Origin: Microthrixaceae bacterium
Lineage (GTDB): Bacteria; Actinomycetota; Acidimicrobiia; Acidimicrobiales; DATDAH01
Direction: 5' to 3'
DNA length: 64,000 bases
NCBI GenBank assembly: GCA_020637195.1
Contig: JACJWK010000005.1
Coordinates: 117,773-181,772, forward strand
In this document: one piece after another, positions 24,822 to 33,667 of the stretch
Numbering within the stretch: position 1 is the stretch's first letter
How the letters are laid out: each line of letters begins with the position of its first letter
Notes under the pieces: generated by a model
The model's database searches: none
What the model was told of the DNA's origin: nothing
Seen by the model: the letters and a program-made list of their open reading frames with translations, nothing else
Made by a program: the position numbers and the translations under genes

Positions 24822-24871
24822 ACTGCGGCCACCTTCCCCCTCACGTCGACCCCGTCCGTGAGGAGGCGCCC

Positions 24872-25486
24872 GTGCGCCACCAGCCCCTGTTCCTGGCGCG
24901 CCTGTCCCTGCGCCGGCGTCCGCTCGCCTACTGGGCGACGACGCTGGTCGCGGCCGGCGCCGCCGCCGTCACCGTCGGCGGGCTCGCCGCCCGGGCCGAG
25001 GCCGCCGCCTCCCGCTACGGCGGCCTGCGCCCGGTGGTCGTCGTGACCACCCCGGTGGCACCCGGCGACGTCGTCGGGCCCGACGACGTCCGCGTGGACG
25101 CCATCCCCCGCGCCTTCGTGGCCGAGGGCGCGCTCGACGCGCTGCCCGAGGGCCGCACCGCCCTGGTGCCGCTCCAGCCCGGTGAGGCCCTCCTCGCCGA
25201 GCGGCTCGCCCCCGACGGGCTCCACGGGGTGGCCGCCCTGCTCCCGGACGGCACGCGGGCGCTGGCGGTGCCCACCGGCCCCGCCGCGCTGCGGGTGCGG
25301 GTCGGCGACCGGGTCGACCTGCTCGCCACCGGCGTCGACGGCAGCTCCCGGCTCGTCGCCTCGGGCGCCACCGTCGTCGACGCCCGCGAGGCCACCGCCA
25401 CCGTGGCCGTCGCCGAGGACGACGCGCCCGACGTCGCCGCCGCGCTGACGCTGGCCACCGTCACCCTGGCACTCGCCGGCGACTGA
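24872..25486 (+). CDS. SAF-domain membrane protein (CpaB/RcpC-like)
   Basis: This 204-residue protein has a basic N-terminus, one membrane helix (AYWATTLVAAGAAAVTVGGL, about 18-37), then an extracytoplasmic SAF domain: PVVVVTTPVAPGDVVGPDDV and LVPLQPGEALLAERL. The second half (LAVPTGPAALRVRVGDRVDL, LLATGVDG) matches the RcpC part of CpaB, which stabilises Flp/Tad pilus secretins. No tad/flp genes are nearby, so it is an orphan with unknown partner. A perfect AGGAGG (24861-24866) sets the GTG start; TAGACT at 24819 is a likely -10. Confidence 0.75.
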   Translation: MRHQPLFLARLSLRRRPLAYWATTLVAAGAAAVTVGGLAARAEAAASRYGGLRPVVVVTTPVAPGDVVGPDDVRVDAIPRAFVAEGALDALPEGRTALVPLQPGEALLAERLAPDGLHGVAALLPDGTRALAVPTGPAALRVRVGDRVDLLATGVDGSSRLVASGATVVDAREATATVAVAEDDAPDVAAALTLATVTLALAGD

Positions 25487-25501
25487 CCCGCGACCTACGG
25501 G

Positions 25502-26863
25502 TCAGCGGCCGCCGAGGGACACGTCGGCGATCACCAGGGTGGCGCTGCCCGTGCCGCCGGGCAGCCACTCGAGGTCGCTGCCGACCGCCTCGACCCCGAG
25601 CAGCAGTCGCTGGAGGGTGGCGCCCAGGGTGACCTCGCGGACGGGCTCGGCCAGGGCGCCGTCGCGGATGAGGAGCCCCTCGGCCCCCACCGAGAAGTCG
25701 CCGCTGACCGCGTTCACCCCCGAGTGCACGCCGCTCAGCGACTGCACCAGGATCCCCCGGTCGATCCCGGCCACCAGCTCGTCGGGGGCCCGGTCCCCCG
25801 GGACCACGCTGAGCGCCTGACAGCCGACGCCGGGGATGGTTCGCGCGCCACGGACGGCCGAGCCCGTCGAGGCGGCGCCCGCCCGGCGACCCGAGTAGCT
25901 GTTGTGCAGGAAGCGGTCGAGCACGCCGTCGACCACGAGTGGGTTGCGGCGACAGGCCAGGCCCTCGCCGTCGTGGGAGTCGGCCGCGAGCGAGCGCGCG
26001 TCGGTGGGGTCGTCCACCAGGGTGAGCACCGGGCTGGCGATGGCGTCGCCGAGGCGGTCGGCGAAGGGCGAACGCCCCTTCAGCACGCGCTCACCGGTGA
26101 GGGTGCCGCCGGCGATGGCGAGCAGCGTGGCCGCGGTGCGGGGGTCGAAGACGACCGTCAGGCGCTGCGACGCGGTGGGCGACGCGCCCAGCATGCGGGT
26201 GGCGCGGTCCACCGCATCCGCGGCGACCTCGCCGAGGTCGAGGTCGCCGGGGGCACGGCCGACGTCGACCGCGCCGCCGATCTGGGTCTCGTCGCCGTCA
26301 CGGGCGAGCGCCGAGGCCGAGACGCTGCAGCTCGTGCTGCGCCCGGCGACGGCGACCCCGGCCGTCGAGGCCACCGCCGCGGCCCCGGCCCCGTCGGCGT
26401 AGCCCGCCGAACGGACCGAGCGCACCCGGGGGTCGAGCCCGGTGACCCGCCGCTCGAGCTCGAGCGCGAGGTCCACCTTGGCCTCGGGGCCCAGGTCGAG
26501 CAGCGTCGGGTCCCAGAGGTCCTGTTCGACCACCGGCACCCCGTCCGGCTCGGCCAGTCCGTTCCACTCGTCGGGCTCACCGAAGGCCACGTTGTCGCGG
26601 GCCTCCGCGAGCGTGTCGGCCACCACGTCGTCGGCGTGGGACCCGGCGTGGGCGAACCCCTGCCGGTGGTCGCGGATCACCCGGATGCCGAGGCCGAACG
26701 ACTCCGCCGAGGAGAACGACTCGACCTCGCCGTCGTAGGCCTTGACCGACGTGCCCCGGCGACGGGACACGATGCACTCGAGCTGCTCGCCGGGGGCCGC
26801 CCGGTCGACCACCGATTGGGCGAGCGCCAGCAGGGCCTCGCAGTCGCCGTCCGGCGCGCTCAC
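25502..26863 (-). CDS. TldE/PmbA-family protein (second copy)
   Basis: This 453-residue PmbA/TldE-type protein begins CEALLALAQSVVDRAAPGEQ and carries VKAYDGEVESFSSAESFGLG, GIRVIRDHRQGFAHAGSHAD, AFGEPDEWNGLAEPDG, LLAIAGGTLTGERVLKGRSP, DRFLHNSYSGRRAGAASTGS and LSGVHSGVNAVSGDFSVGAE. TldE lacks the HExxxH of TldD but forms the heterodimer whose cavity admits peptides for degradation or RiPP leader cleavage. It is a paralogue of the 26860-28203 product (similar throughout), so the operon has one TldD and two TldE chains. Start GTG 26863 is fixed by a GTGA overlap. Confidence 0.85.
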   Translation of the reverse strand: MSAPDGDCEALLALAQSVVDRAAPGEQLECIVSRRRGTSVKAYDGEVESFSSAESFGLGIRVIRDHRQGFAHAGSHADDVVADTLAEARDNVAFGEPDEWNGLAEPDGVPVVEQDLWDPTLLDLGPEAKVDLALELERRVTGLDPRVRSVRSAGYADGAGAAAVASTAGVAVAGRSTSCSVSASALARDGDETQIGGAVDVGRAPGDLDLGEVAADAVDRATRMLGASPTASQRLTVVFDPRTAATLLAIAGGTLTGERVLKGRSPFADRLGDAIASPVLTLVDDPTDARSLAADSHDGEGLACRRNPLVVDGVLDRFLHNSYSGRRAGAASTGSAVRGARTIPGVGCQALSVVPGDRAPDELVAGIDRGILVQSLSGVHSGVNAVSGDFSVGAEGLLIRDGALAEPVREVTLGATLQRLLLGVEAVGSDLEWLPGGTGSATLVIADVSLGGR

Positions 26864-28203
26864 GCGCCGGAGATGGTGACGTCGCCGATGACGAGGCTGA
26901 CGCCGGCGGCGCTCATCGGCAGCCACTCGAGATCCGACCCGACCGCGACCACGTCGGCCAGCATCTTCTGGATGGTGGAGGCGATGGTGAACTCCCGCAG
27001 CGGCTCACCCACCGCCCCGCCGGAGATCCGCAGGCCCTCGGCGCCGGTCGAGAAGTCGCCCGACACGGGGTTGACCCCCGAGTGCAGGCCCGACACCGAC
27101 TGGACGAGGATGCCGTCGCCCACGTCGGCGATCAGCTCGGCCTGCGTGCGGTCGCCGGGCAGCAGCGACAGGGCCTGGCACCCGGCGCCGGGCGTGCTCT
27201 TGAAGCCGCTCCGGATGGCCGAGCCGGTCGAGGCGGCGCCCGAGCGGCGGCCGGTGTAGGTGTTGTGCACGAAGCGGCGCAGGGTGCCGCCCTCGACGAG
27301 GACGTTGCGCCGGGTGGCGAGCCCCTCGCCGTCGGTCTGGCCCGCGGTGAAGGCCCGGGCGTCGGTGGGGTCGTCGACCAGCGTGAGGCGGTCGCTGCCC
27401 ACGGTCTCGCCCAGGCGGTCGGCGAAGAGCGACCGGCCCTTCAACACGGCGTCGCCCGACAGCGTGGCGCCGAGGATGGCGAGGAACTGGGCGGTGACGT
27501 AGGGGTCGAGGACCACCGCGACCCGGCCCCCGGACGGCTTGGTGGCGCCGAGCAGGCGGGTGGCGCGCTCGGCGGCGTCGGCCGCGGCCCTGGCCACGTC
27601 GAGGTCGGCGGGCTCGCGCCCGACCGAGAAGCCGAACCCGGTCTGCGTGTCGCCGTCCTCCTCGGCCAGCACGTACGCCGCCACGTAGCAGGCGCTCTCG
27701 CGGCCGCTGGTGCGGACGCCGGTGCTGGTGACCACCGCGGCGTCGCCGACGGAGTCGACGTACTCGGCCGACTCGACCCCGGTGATGCGGGCGTCGGCGC
27801 CCTTGACCGCGCGCTCCAGCTCCTGCGCGAGCGCGATCTTGTCGTCCGTGGGCACGGCGAGCAGGCCGTCCCGGTAGAGGTCGAGCTCGGCCACCGGGAC
27901 GCCGTCGGGCTCGGCCAGGCCGTTGAACTCGTCGGGCTCGCCGAACGCGGCGTTGTCGCGGGCCTCGGCGACCGTCTCGGCCAGGACGTCGTCGTCGAGC
28001 GTGCCGGCGTACGCGAAGCCCTGGCGCCCGTCGACCACCACCCGGACCCCGACGCCGTGGGACTGCGCCGACGAGAACGACTCGATCTCACCCTCGTACA
28101 CCCGGACCTCGGTGTCGCTCGAGCGCAGCACCAGGGCCTCGACCTGCTCGCCCGGCCGCGCCCGCGCGACCACCCGGTCGCCGACCTCGAGCAGTTCGCT
28201 CAC
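26860..28203 (-). CDS. pmbA: TldE/PmbA-family protein (first copy)
   Basis: This 447-residue protein has the same order of motifs as its neighbour: VRVYEGEIESFSSAQSHGVG, GVRVVVDGRQGFAYAG, AFGEPDEFNGLAEPDG, LAILGATLSGDAVLKGRSLF, RRFVHNTYTGRRSGAASTGS and VSGLHSGVNPVSGDFSTGAE. It is the non-catalytic partner that completes the TldD-TldE peptidase (TldD supplies the metal). It is coupled by GTGA to tldD upstream and by GTGA to the second copy downstream. The heterodimer unfolds and cleaves small peptides such as CcdA antitoxin or microcin precursors in E. coli; the substrate here is unknown. Confidence 0.88.
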   Translation of the reverse strand: MSELLEVGDRVVARARPGEQVEALVLRSSDTEVRVYEGEIESFSSAQSHGVGVRVVVDGRQGFAYAGTLDDDVLAETVAEARDNAAFGEPDEFNGLAEPDGVPVAELDLYRDGLLAVPTDDKIALAQELERAVKGADARITGVESAEYVDSVGDAAVVTSTGVRTSGRESACYVAAYVLAEEDGDTQTGFGFSVGREPADLDVARAAADAAERATRLLGATKPSGGRVAVVLDPYVTAQFLAILGATLSGDAVLKGRSLFADRLGETVGSDRLTLVDDPTDARAFTAGQTDGEGLATRRNVLVEGGTLRRFVHNTYTGRRSGAASTGSAIRSGFKSTPGAGCQALSLLPGDRTQAELIADVGDGILVQSVSGLHSGVNPVSGDFSTGAEGLRISGGAVGEPLREFTIASTIQKMLADVVAVGSDLEWLPMSAAGVSLVIGDVTISGA

Positions 28204-29591
28204 GCCGCCGTGCCCCCGACCGTGAGGGCGGTGACCCGCAGGGTGGGCACGCCGTCGCCGACGGGCACGCCCTGGCCGTCCTTGCCGCACATGCCGGGCG
28301 AGCCCATGGCGAAGTCGTTCCCGAGCGCGTCGATGCGGGTGAGCACCTCGGGCCCGTTGCCGATGAGGTTGCCTTCCCGGATGGGGTCGGTGATCCGGCC
28401 GCCCTCGATCAGGTAGGCCTCGGTCATCCCGAACACGAAGTCGCCCGTCGCGGTGTTGACCTGGCCGCCGCCGAGCTGGGCCACGTAGACGCCCTTGTCC
28501 GTGCCGGCGACGATGTCGTCGGGGTCGGTGTCGCCGTTGGTGATGACGGTGTTGGTCATCCGCACCATCGGCAGGTGCTGGTAGCTCTGGCGGCGACCGT
28601 TGCCCGAGCTCTCGCGGCCCTCCTTGCGGGCCCGCAGGTGGTCCCACATGTAGTCGGTGAGCACACCGTCCTCGATCAGGGTGTTGCGCTGGGCGGGGCG
28701 GCCCTCGTCGTCGACCGCGAAGCAGCCCCACTCGCCGGCGATGGTGCCGTCGTCCACCAGGGTGATCAGGGGGCTGGCGACCTGCTCGCCCACCTTGCCC
28801 TTGAACGCGCTGGCGCTCTTGCCCACCAGGTCGGCCTCGAGCCCGTGGCCGCAGGCCTCGTGGAAGAGCACGCCGCCGCCGCCCTTGCCGATGACGACCG
28901 GCAGCGTGCCGCTGGGGGCGGGCTTCGCGTGCAGCTTGGTGAGGGCCCGCTCGGCGGCCCGCCGGGCGAGGTCCTCCACGTCGTACTGGTCGAAGAGCTC
29001 GAAGCCGATGGTGTGGCCGACGCTCTCACGTCCGGTCTGCATGCCGGTGTCGCCGAAGGCCACGCACGAGACCGAGAAGAGGGTCTTCACCTGGTCGTCA
29101 CCGGTGAGGAGGCCGTCGGAGTTGGCGATCAGGATCTTGCGGCGGCTGTCGCCGTAGCGGGCCATGACCTGGGTGATGGCCGAGCCCTGGTCGCGGGCCA
29201 CGCGGTCGGCCCGGGTGAGCAGCTCGACCTTGGTGGCCTTGGCCACGTCCTCGGGGGCGACGCCGACCTCGTTGGGGCGGGGTGCGGTGTGGCGGGAGAG
29301 GTCGGCCACCCGGGTGCCCCCGGAGCCACCCCGCGCCGCGGCGGCGGCCGCTTCGGCGGCGGTGCGCAGCCCGTCCTCGCTGAGGTCGGCGGTGTGCGCG
29401 AAGCCCGTGGTCTCGCCCACGACCACGCGGATGCCGGCGCCCCGGTCACGCCCGCTCGTGAGCTCCTCGACCTTGCCGTCGTCGAGCACCGCGGACGACG
29501 AGCGCTTGTCCTCGACGAAGATCTCGGCCCACTCGCCGCCCGTGCGCAACGCCGCTCCGAGCGTGCGTTGGATCACTGCTTCGTCGAGCAC
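28200..29591 (-). CDS. tldD: metalloprotease TldD
   Basis: The protein is 463 residues from GTG 29591. The metal site HEACGHGLEAD (HExxxH at about 244-249) lies in the TldD context VVIGKGGGGVLFHEACGHGL, followed by SPLITLVDDGTIAGEWGCFA, DEGRPAQRNTLIEDGVLTDY and a C-terminal GNDFAMGSPGMCGKDGQGVP that supplies the Cys ligand. It is the catalytic subunit of the TldD-TldE peptidase. GTG 29591 (VLDEAVIQRTLGAALRTGGE) gives the usual N-terminus; longer in-frame starts would overlap the divergent thioesterase. First gene of the three-gene operon. Confidence 0.92.
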   Translation of the reverse strand: MLDEAVIQRTLGAALRTGGEWAEIFVEDKRSSSAVLDDGKVEELTSGRDRGAGIRVVVGETTGFAHTADLSEDGLRTAAEAAAAAARGGSGGTRVADLSRHTAPRPNEVGVAPEDVAKATKVELLTRADRVARDQGSAITQVMARYGDSRRKILIANSDGLLTGDDQVKTLFSVSCVAFGDTGMQTGRESVGHTIGFELFDQYDVEDLARRAAERALTKLHAKPAPSGTLPVVIGKGGGGVLFHEACGHGLEADLVGKSASAFKGKVGEQVASPLITLVDDGTIAGEWGCFAVDDEGRPAQRNTLIEDGVLTDYMWDHLRARKEGRESSGNGRRQSYQHLPMVRMTNTVITNGDTDPDDIVAGTDKGVYVAQLGGGQVNTATGDFVFGMTEAYLIEGGRITDPIREGNLIGNGPEVLTRIDALGNDFAMGSPGMCGKDGQGVPVGDGVPTLRVTALTVGGTAA

Positions 29592-29639
29592 GAGCGCCTC
29601 CGTTGGCTCTGGTGGCAAAGGGCTGCTTATCGTACCGTC

Positions 29640-30020
29640 GTGCCCCTGCATCCGGGCTTGTCCGCCGAGGTCCAGCTCACGGTCTCCGACGCCGACACGG
29701 CCATCGCCGTCGGCTCGGGCACCGTCCCGGTCCTGGCCACCCCTCGGGTGATCGCCCTGTGCGAGGAGACCTCGGTCAAGGCGATGGAGGACGACCTCGA
29801 GCCCGGCACCACCACCGTGGGGATGCGGGTCCAACTCGACCACCTCGCCCCCACCGCCGTGGGCCAGACCGTGTCCTGCGAAGCCACCCTCGAGAGCTGC
29901 CAGGGCCGACGGGTGACCTTCACCGTGTCGGTCAACGACGCCCGCGGGTTGGTGGCCGCCGGCAAGATCACGAGGGTCGTGGTCGACACCGAGCGCTTCC
30001 TCGAGAAGGCCAACGGCTAG
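29640..30020 (+). CDS. FlK-like hotdog thioesterase
   Basis: This 126-residue single-domain hotdog protein reads VPLHPGLSAEVQLTVSDADT, VPVLATPRVIALCEETSVKA, TTTVGMRVQLDHLAPTAVGQ, SCEATLESCQGRRVTFTVSV and GLVAAGKITRVVVDTERFLE. The E-E-T-S-V-K-A helix with Glu and Thr, and the later V-x-L-D-H-L-A-P-T-x-V-G, match fluoroacetyl-CoA thioesterase FlK and its many uncharacterised relatives. It probably hydrolyses a short or aromatic acyl-CoA. GTG 29640 was chosen; the intergenic gap to divergent tldD is 48 nt. A large hairpin follows the stop. Confidence 0.85.
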   Translation: MPLHPGLSAEVQLTVSDADTAIAVGSGTVPVLATPRVIALCEETSVKAMEDDLEPGTTTVGMRVQLDHLAPTAVGQTVSCEATLESCQGRRVTFTVSVNDARGLVAAGKITRVVVDTERFLEKANG

Positions 30021-30044
30021 CCCGCCGGCGAGCGAGATCCCGAA

Positions 30045-30087
30045 CTCGAGGCAATAGCGGTCGGATTCCGACAGCTATTGCCTCGAG
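30045..30087. terminator. long hairpin between convergent genes
   Basis: CTCGAGGCAATAGC (30045-30058) and GCTATTGCCTCGAG (30074-30087) are perfect 14-bp arms. Inside, GTCGG (30060-30064) pairs with CCGAC (30068-30072), leaving a 3-nt loop and a single G/A mismatch. It lies 25 nt after the thioesterase stop and 85 nt beyond the stop of the convergent TPP-enzyme gene. It is a plausible bidirectional terminator, although it lacks a T-run and is AT-richer than its surroundings. Confidence 0.6.
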
Positions 30088-30172
30088 AACGAAGTGCCCC
30101 GGCGCACGACCCTGAACGGCGCCACGGGTCGCGACGCGCGAGGCCCTCGCCCTGCTTCGCGCCGTTGGAGTC

Positions 30173-31804
30173 TCAGCCGAGGTTGCTGGAGCGGGGGTAG
30201 ACGTCGGCGGGGTCGGTGAGCACGTTGACGAGGTAGGGCACGCCGGCGGCGAAGGCGCGGTCGAGGGCGGGGCCGATGTCGGCCGGTCGCTCGACCACCT
30301 CGCCGGCGCCGCCGAGGGCGGCGACGACCTGGTCGTAGCGGCACCCCGGCTGGAGGTCGGCGGCCACGTCGTAGCCGTAGAGCAGCTGCATCGGGTGCTT
30401 CTCGAGGCCCCAGATGCCGTTGTTGCCCATGACGATGACCACGGGCAGCCGGTGGCGCACGAGGGTGTCGACGTCCATCAGCGAGAACCCGGCGGCGCCG
30501 TCGCCCATCATCACCACGACCTGGCGGTCGGGGTGGGTGATCCGGGCGGCGATGGCGTAGCCCAGGCCCGTGCCGAGGCAGCCGTAGGGGCCCGGATCCA
30601 TCCAGCAGCCCGGCTCGTAGGAGTCGATGTACTTGCCGGCGTAGGAGACGAAGTCGCCGCCGTCGCACACCACCACCGCGTCGCGGTCGAGGCGCTTCCG
30701 GAGCTCGCCGTAGATGCGGGTGGGCCGGATGGGGTCGGCGTCGGCGGCCAGCAGGGCCTCGTCGTCGGCGAACGCGGCGGTCTCGGCGTCGCGCAGCCGG
30801 GCGATCCACGGCTCGTGGTCGGCCCGGTCGCCGGTGTGGTCGGCGAACGCGGTGAGGATCCTGGCGATGTCGCCGGCCGGCGAGGCCGCCGCCTGCACGT
30901 GCCCGGCGCGCCCGTCGGGCGAGTCGACCACGTGGACCACCTGGGCGTCGCCGAACGACCCGAAGGAGATGCGGAAGTCGAGCGGCGTGCCGATGACGAC
31001 CACGACGTCGGCCTCGGACTTGAGCAGGCCCCGCGTGCGGCTGAAGGCCAGCTCGTGGTCGGCGGGCAGGCACCCCCGGCCGAGGCCGTTGACGAAGGTG
31101 GGGACCCGGTGCGACTCGACGAACGCCTGGAGCGCCTCCCAGGCCCCACCCCAGTACACGTCGCTGCCGGCGATGACCGCCGGCCGCTCGGCGGCGGCGA
31201 TGAGCGCCGCCGCCCTGGCCACCTCGCCCGGGTCGGGCTCGATCCCGGCCGGCACCACCGCGTCGGGCACCTCGCCCTCACCCTCGCCGAACACGACGTC
31301 GAGGGGCAGGTCGACGAAGACGGGGCCCCGGTGCGGGGTCACCGCGGCGACGACCGCGTCGTGCACGTCGCGGCCGATGGCCTCCGTCGCGGTCGACGTG
31401 GCGGCGTGCTTGGTGATCGGCGCCAGCACCGGGACGTGGTCGAACTCCTGGAGCGAACCGGCCCCCCACCGGGCCTGTGGGGCCCGGCCACCCAGCACGA
31501 CGAGGGGCGAGCCGTTGAACGAGGCGGTCGTGACCGCCGAGACGCCGTTGGTGACGCCGGGGCCCGCGGTGAGCACGGCGACGCCGGGCCGGCGGGTGAG
31601 CTTGGCGACGCCCTCGGCGGCGAACGTGGCCGTCTGCTCGTGACGGACGTCGAGGAGGCGCACGCCCCCGTCCTTCACCGCCGCGTCGTACAGCGGGAAG
31701 ACGTGCCCGCCGGACAGGGTGAACAGCGTGTCCACGCCGAAGGGACGGAGCGCGGCGAGGGCGAGGTCGCCCCCGTGGCCGGCGACGCGGCGGGAGCCCG
31801 TCAC
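30173..31804 (-). CDS. thiamine-pyrophosphate-dependent enzyme (acetolactate synthase-like)
   Basis: This 543-residue protein has the three domains of the ALS/oxalyl-CoA decarboxylase group. The PYR domain has the activating Glu in LLDVRHEQTATFAAEG and GPGVTNGVSAVTTASFNGSP. A central domain (about 190-330) follows. The PP domain has the ThDP motif MMGDGAAGFSLMDVDT ... VIVMGNNGIWG (GDG-x-NN). The substrate is a 2-keto or 2-hydroxyacyl compound; EHPMQLLYG-like segments (LEKHPMQLLYGYDVAADLQP) resemble 2-hydroxyacyl-CoA lyases. GTG 31804 overlaps the hydrolase stop as GTGA, so both are made together. Confidence 0.85.
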   Translation of the reverse strand: MTGSRRVAGHGGDLALAALRPFGVDTLFTLSGGHVFPLYDAAVKDGGVRLLDVRHEQTATFAAEGVAKLTRRPGVAVLTAGPGVTNGVSAVTTASFNGSPLVVLGGRAPQARWGAGSLQEFDHVPVLAPITKHAATSTATEAIGRDVHDAVVAAVTPHRGPVFVDLPLDVVFGEGEGEVPDAVVPAGIEPDPGEVARAAALIAAAERPAVIAGSDVYWGGAWEALQAFVESHRVPTFVNGLGRGCLPADHELAFSRTRGLLKSEADVVVVIGTPLDFRISFGSFGDAQVVHVVDSPDGRAGHVQAAASPAGDIARILTAFADHTGDRADHEPWIARLRDAETAAFADDEALLAADADPIRPTRIYGELRKRLDRDAVVVCDGGDFVSYAGKYIDSYEPGCWMDPGPYGCLGTGLGYAIAARITHPDRQVVVMMGDGAAGFSLMDVDTLVRHRLPVVIVMGNNGIWGLEKHPMQLLYGYDVAADLQPGCRYDQVVAALGGAGEVVERPADIGPALDRAFAAGVPYLVNVLTDPADVYPRSSNLG

Positions 31805-32628
31805 GAGACCTGCTCGTCGAGGAAGGAGAAGAAGGCCTTCTCCCACGACTCGGGGTTCTCGAACTGCGGCGAGTGGCCGGCGGCGGGGACGACGGCGAGG
31901 CGGGCCGCGCCGATGGCGTCGGCCATGCGCTCGGAGGGGGCCACGAACGGGAGGTCCTCGTCGCCCACCAGCACCAGCGTCGGCATGCGCAGGCGTCGCA
32001 GCGCGTCGAGCCGGTCGTGGTCGGTCATCATCTCGGTGCCCATCGCCGCGTACATGGCCGGCGACGAGGCCCGCAGCTTCCGCTCGCCGAACTCCTTGTG
32101 CTCGGGCCGGGCCTCGACGAGGCGGGCGTACGCGTCCGAGTGCAGCGGGCCCTCCATCTGGGTGAGCACGTCGGCGAGCGCGTCGATGCCCTCGCTGCGC
32201 ACCAGCTCGAGGCCCCACGCGGCCAGCTCGGCGTCCATCTCGACCGTGCCGTGACCCGTGTCCATCAGGACCAGCGACGCGACGCGCTCGGGCTCGGCGA
32301 GGGCGACGTGCTGGGCGATCATCCCGCCCATCGAGTGACCCACCAGGTGGAACCGCTCCCACCCGAGGTGGCCCACCAGCGCGAGGGCGTCGGCCGCGAA
32401 GATCTCGAGGGAGTACGCCGCCTCGTCGGCGGGCTTCGTGCTGTCGCCGTGACCCCGGTGGTCGGGCGCCACGGCGTGGAACCCCCGCGCCGCGAGCGCA
32501 TCGAGCCAGGGCGTGAAGTCCTCCTTGGCGCCGGTGAAGCCGTGCAGGAGCAGCAGGGGCACCCCGCCCCGGCCGGACTCGGCCACGGCGAGGCGCACGT
32601 CGCCCAGAGGAACCGTCGACACCTCCAC
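31801..32628 (-). CDS. alpha/beta hydrolase
   Basis: This 275-residue single-domain alpha/beta hydrolase has oxyanion region LLLLHGFTGAKEDF, APDHRGHGDSTKP, nucleophile elbow HLVGHSMGGMIAQH (Ser), acid LVLVGDEDLPFV (Asp) and His in PAAGHSPQFENPESW. It resembles 3-oxoadipate enol-lactonase or haloperoxidase-type esterases. It is first in a two-gene unit with the TPP enzyme (GTGA overlap), so it may hydrolyse the ester, thioester or C-C product of that enzyme. The exact reaction is unknown. Confidence 0.9.
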   Translation of the reverse strand: MEVSTVPLGDVRLAVAESGRGGVPLLLLHGFTGAKEDFTPWLDALAARGFHAVAPDHRGHGDSTKPADEAAYSLEIFAADALALVGHLGWERFHLVGHSMGGMIAQHVALAEPERVASLVLMDTGHGTVEMDAELAAWGLELVRSEGIDALADVLTQMEGPLHSDAYARLVEARPEHKEFGERKLRASSPAMYAAMGTEMMTDHDRLDALRRLRMPTLVLVGDEDLPFVAPSERMADAIGAARLAVVPAAGHSPQFENPESWEKAFFSFLDEQVS

Positions 32629-32648
32629 GGGCCCGAGTGTAGGAGGGG

Positions 32649-33551
32649 TCAGCTGGGCAGGTCGCCGCCGAGGCCGAGGGGCGACGACGAGGCCGGGTCG
32701 CAGCCGGCCGGCGCCTCCACGGCGACGTCGACCCCGAAGTCGAAGTAGTCGAGGATGGTCGTGGAGTCCGGCACCGAGACGCCCGACACGTCGGGGCCCG
32801 GCGAGGCGACCTGCACCCGGCGGAGCAGGCCGTCGCCGTCGACGAACACGTCCACCCGCTGCTCGGTGTCGAGGTAGTCCGACGGCAGGATCGCGTACAG
32901 CTCGCGCAGCGCGTCGGCCTGGTCCTCGGGCAGCACGTCGAGGGCGTCGCGCAGCGTGTAGGAGGCCGAGAGGTGCGTCGTCTCCACCCCCCGCACGTCG
33001 AGGGGGCCCTCGTCGACCACGCCGTCGTCGACCGCGCGCAGCTGGTCGAGGACCGTGCCGGGGTCCATCGCCGTCCCGCCCGCCCCGGCGTCGGCGAGCA
33101 GGTCGCCGACGTCGAGGAACTGGCAGCCGAGCCCGGGCAGCGTGACGTAGGCGACGTCGTCGACGATCACCTCCTCGAGGGTGCCGACGCCGGGCCCCAG
33201 GTCCATCTCCAGGCGGAGGGACCGGCCGCCGTCGGTGAACGCGCCCGTCGCCCGCAGCGGGGGCACGGGCTCCGCGCCCACCGATGCCGAGTCGTAGGTG
33301 ACGAGCATCTCGAAGCGGGCGGACGCCACCGCCCCCGTCCGCTCGACGCTGTCGTCGAGGACGGCGATCGGCTCGGCGGCCGGCGCAGGGGCGTCCGCGG
33401 GGGCATCCGCGGGGGCCGAGCCCCGGGGGGCGGGCGCGGTCGTCGCGGGACCGGCCGCCTCGGTCGGGCGGGGCTCGATCCCCGCGCCGCAGGCCCCCGT
33501 GACCATCGTGAGCGCCAACACCAGGCCGGCCGCCATCGTCGTGCGCCTCAT
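32649..33551 (-). CDS. LppX/LprG-like lipoprotein
   Basis: This 300-residue exported lipoprotein has lipobox VTGAC (Cys about 22) followed by a Pro/Ala-rich linker. The mature domain has the curved beta-sheet pattern of LolA/LppX/LprG-type carriers: ARFEMLVTYDSAS, GRSLRLEMDLGPGVGTLEEV, IVDDVAYVTLPGLGCQFLDV, LDVRGVETTHLSASYTL, VDVFVDGDGLLRRVQV. Relatives carry lipids or glycolipids across the envelope. The start at 33551 uses ATG with upstream AGGAGGTCG. It is divergent from the YbhN-like gene. Confidence 0.75.
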   Translation of the reverse strand: MRRTTMAAGLVLALTMVTGACGAGIEPRPTEAAGPATTAPAPRGSAPADAPADAPAPAAEPIAVLDDSVERTGAVASARFEMLVTYDSASVGAEPVPPLRATGAFTDGGRSLRLEMDLGPGVGTLEEVIVDDVAYVTLPGLGCQFLDVGDLLADAGAGGTAMDPGTVLDQLRAVDDGVVDEGPLDVRGVETTHLSASYTLRDALDVLPEDQADALRELYAILPSDYLDTEQRVDVFVDGDGLLRRVQVASPGPDVSGVSVPDSTTILDYFDFGVDVAVEAPAGCDPASSSPLGLGGDLPS

Positions 33552-33667
33552 CGGGCGACCTCCTCGATCACGCCTCCATCGGCGGGGAGACGACGATCCT
33601 TGAGGTCCGGCCCGGCCCGGCCCAACGTAGACTCGCGGGTACTTCCGCGGGGGTTGACGAGGTACCG

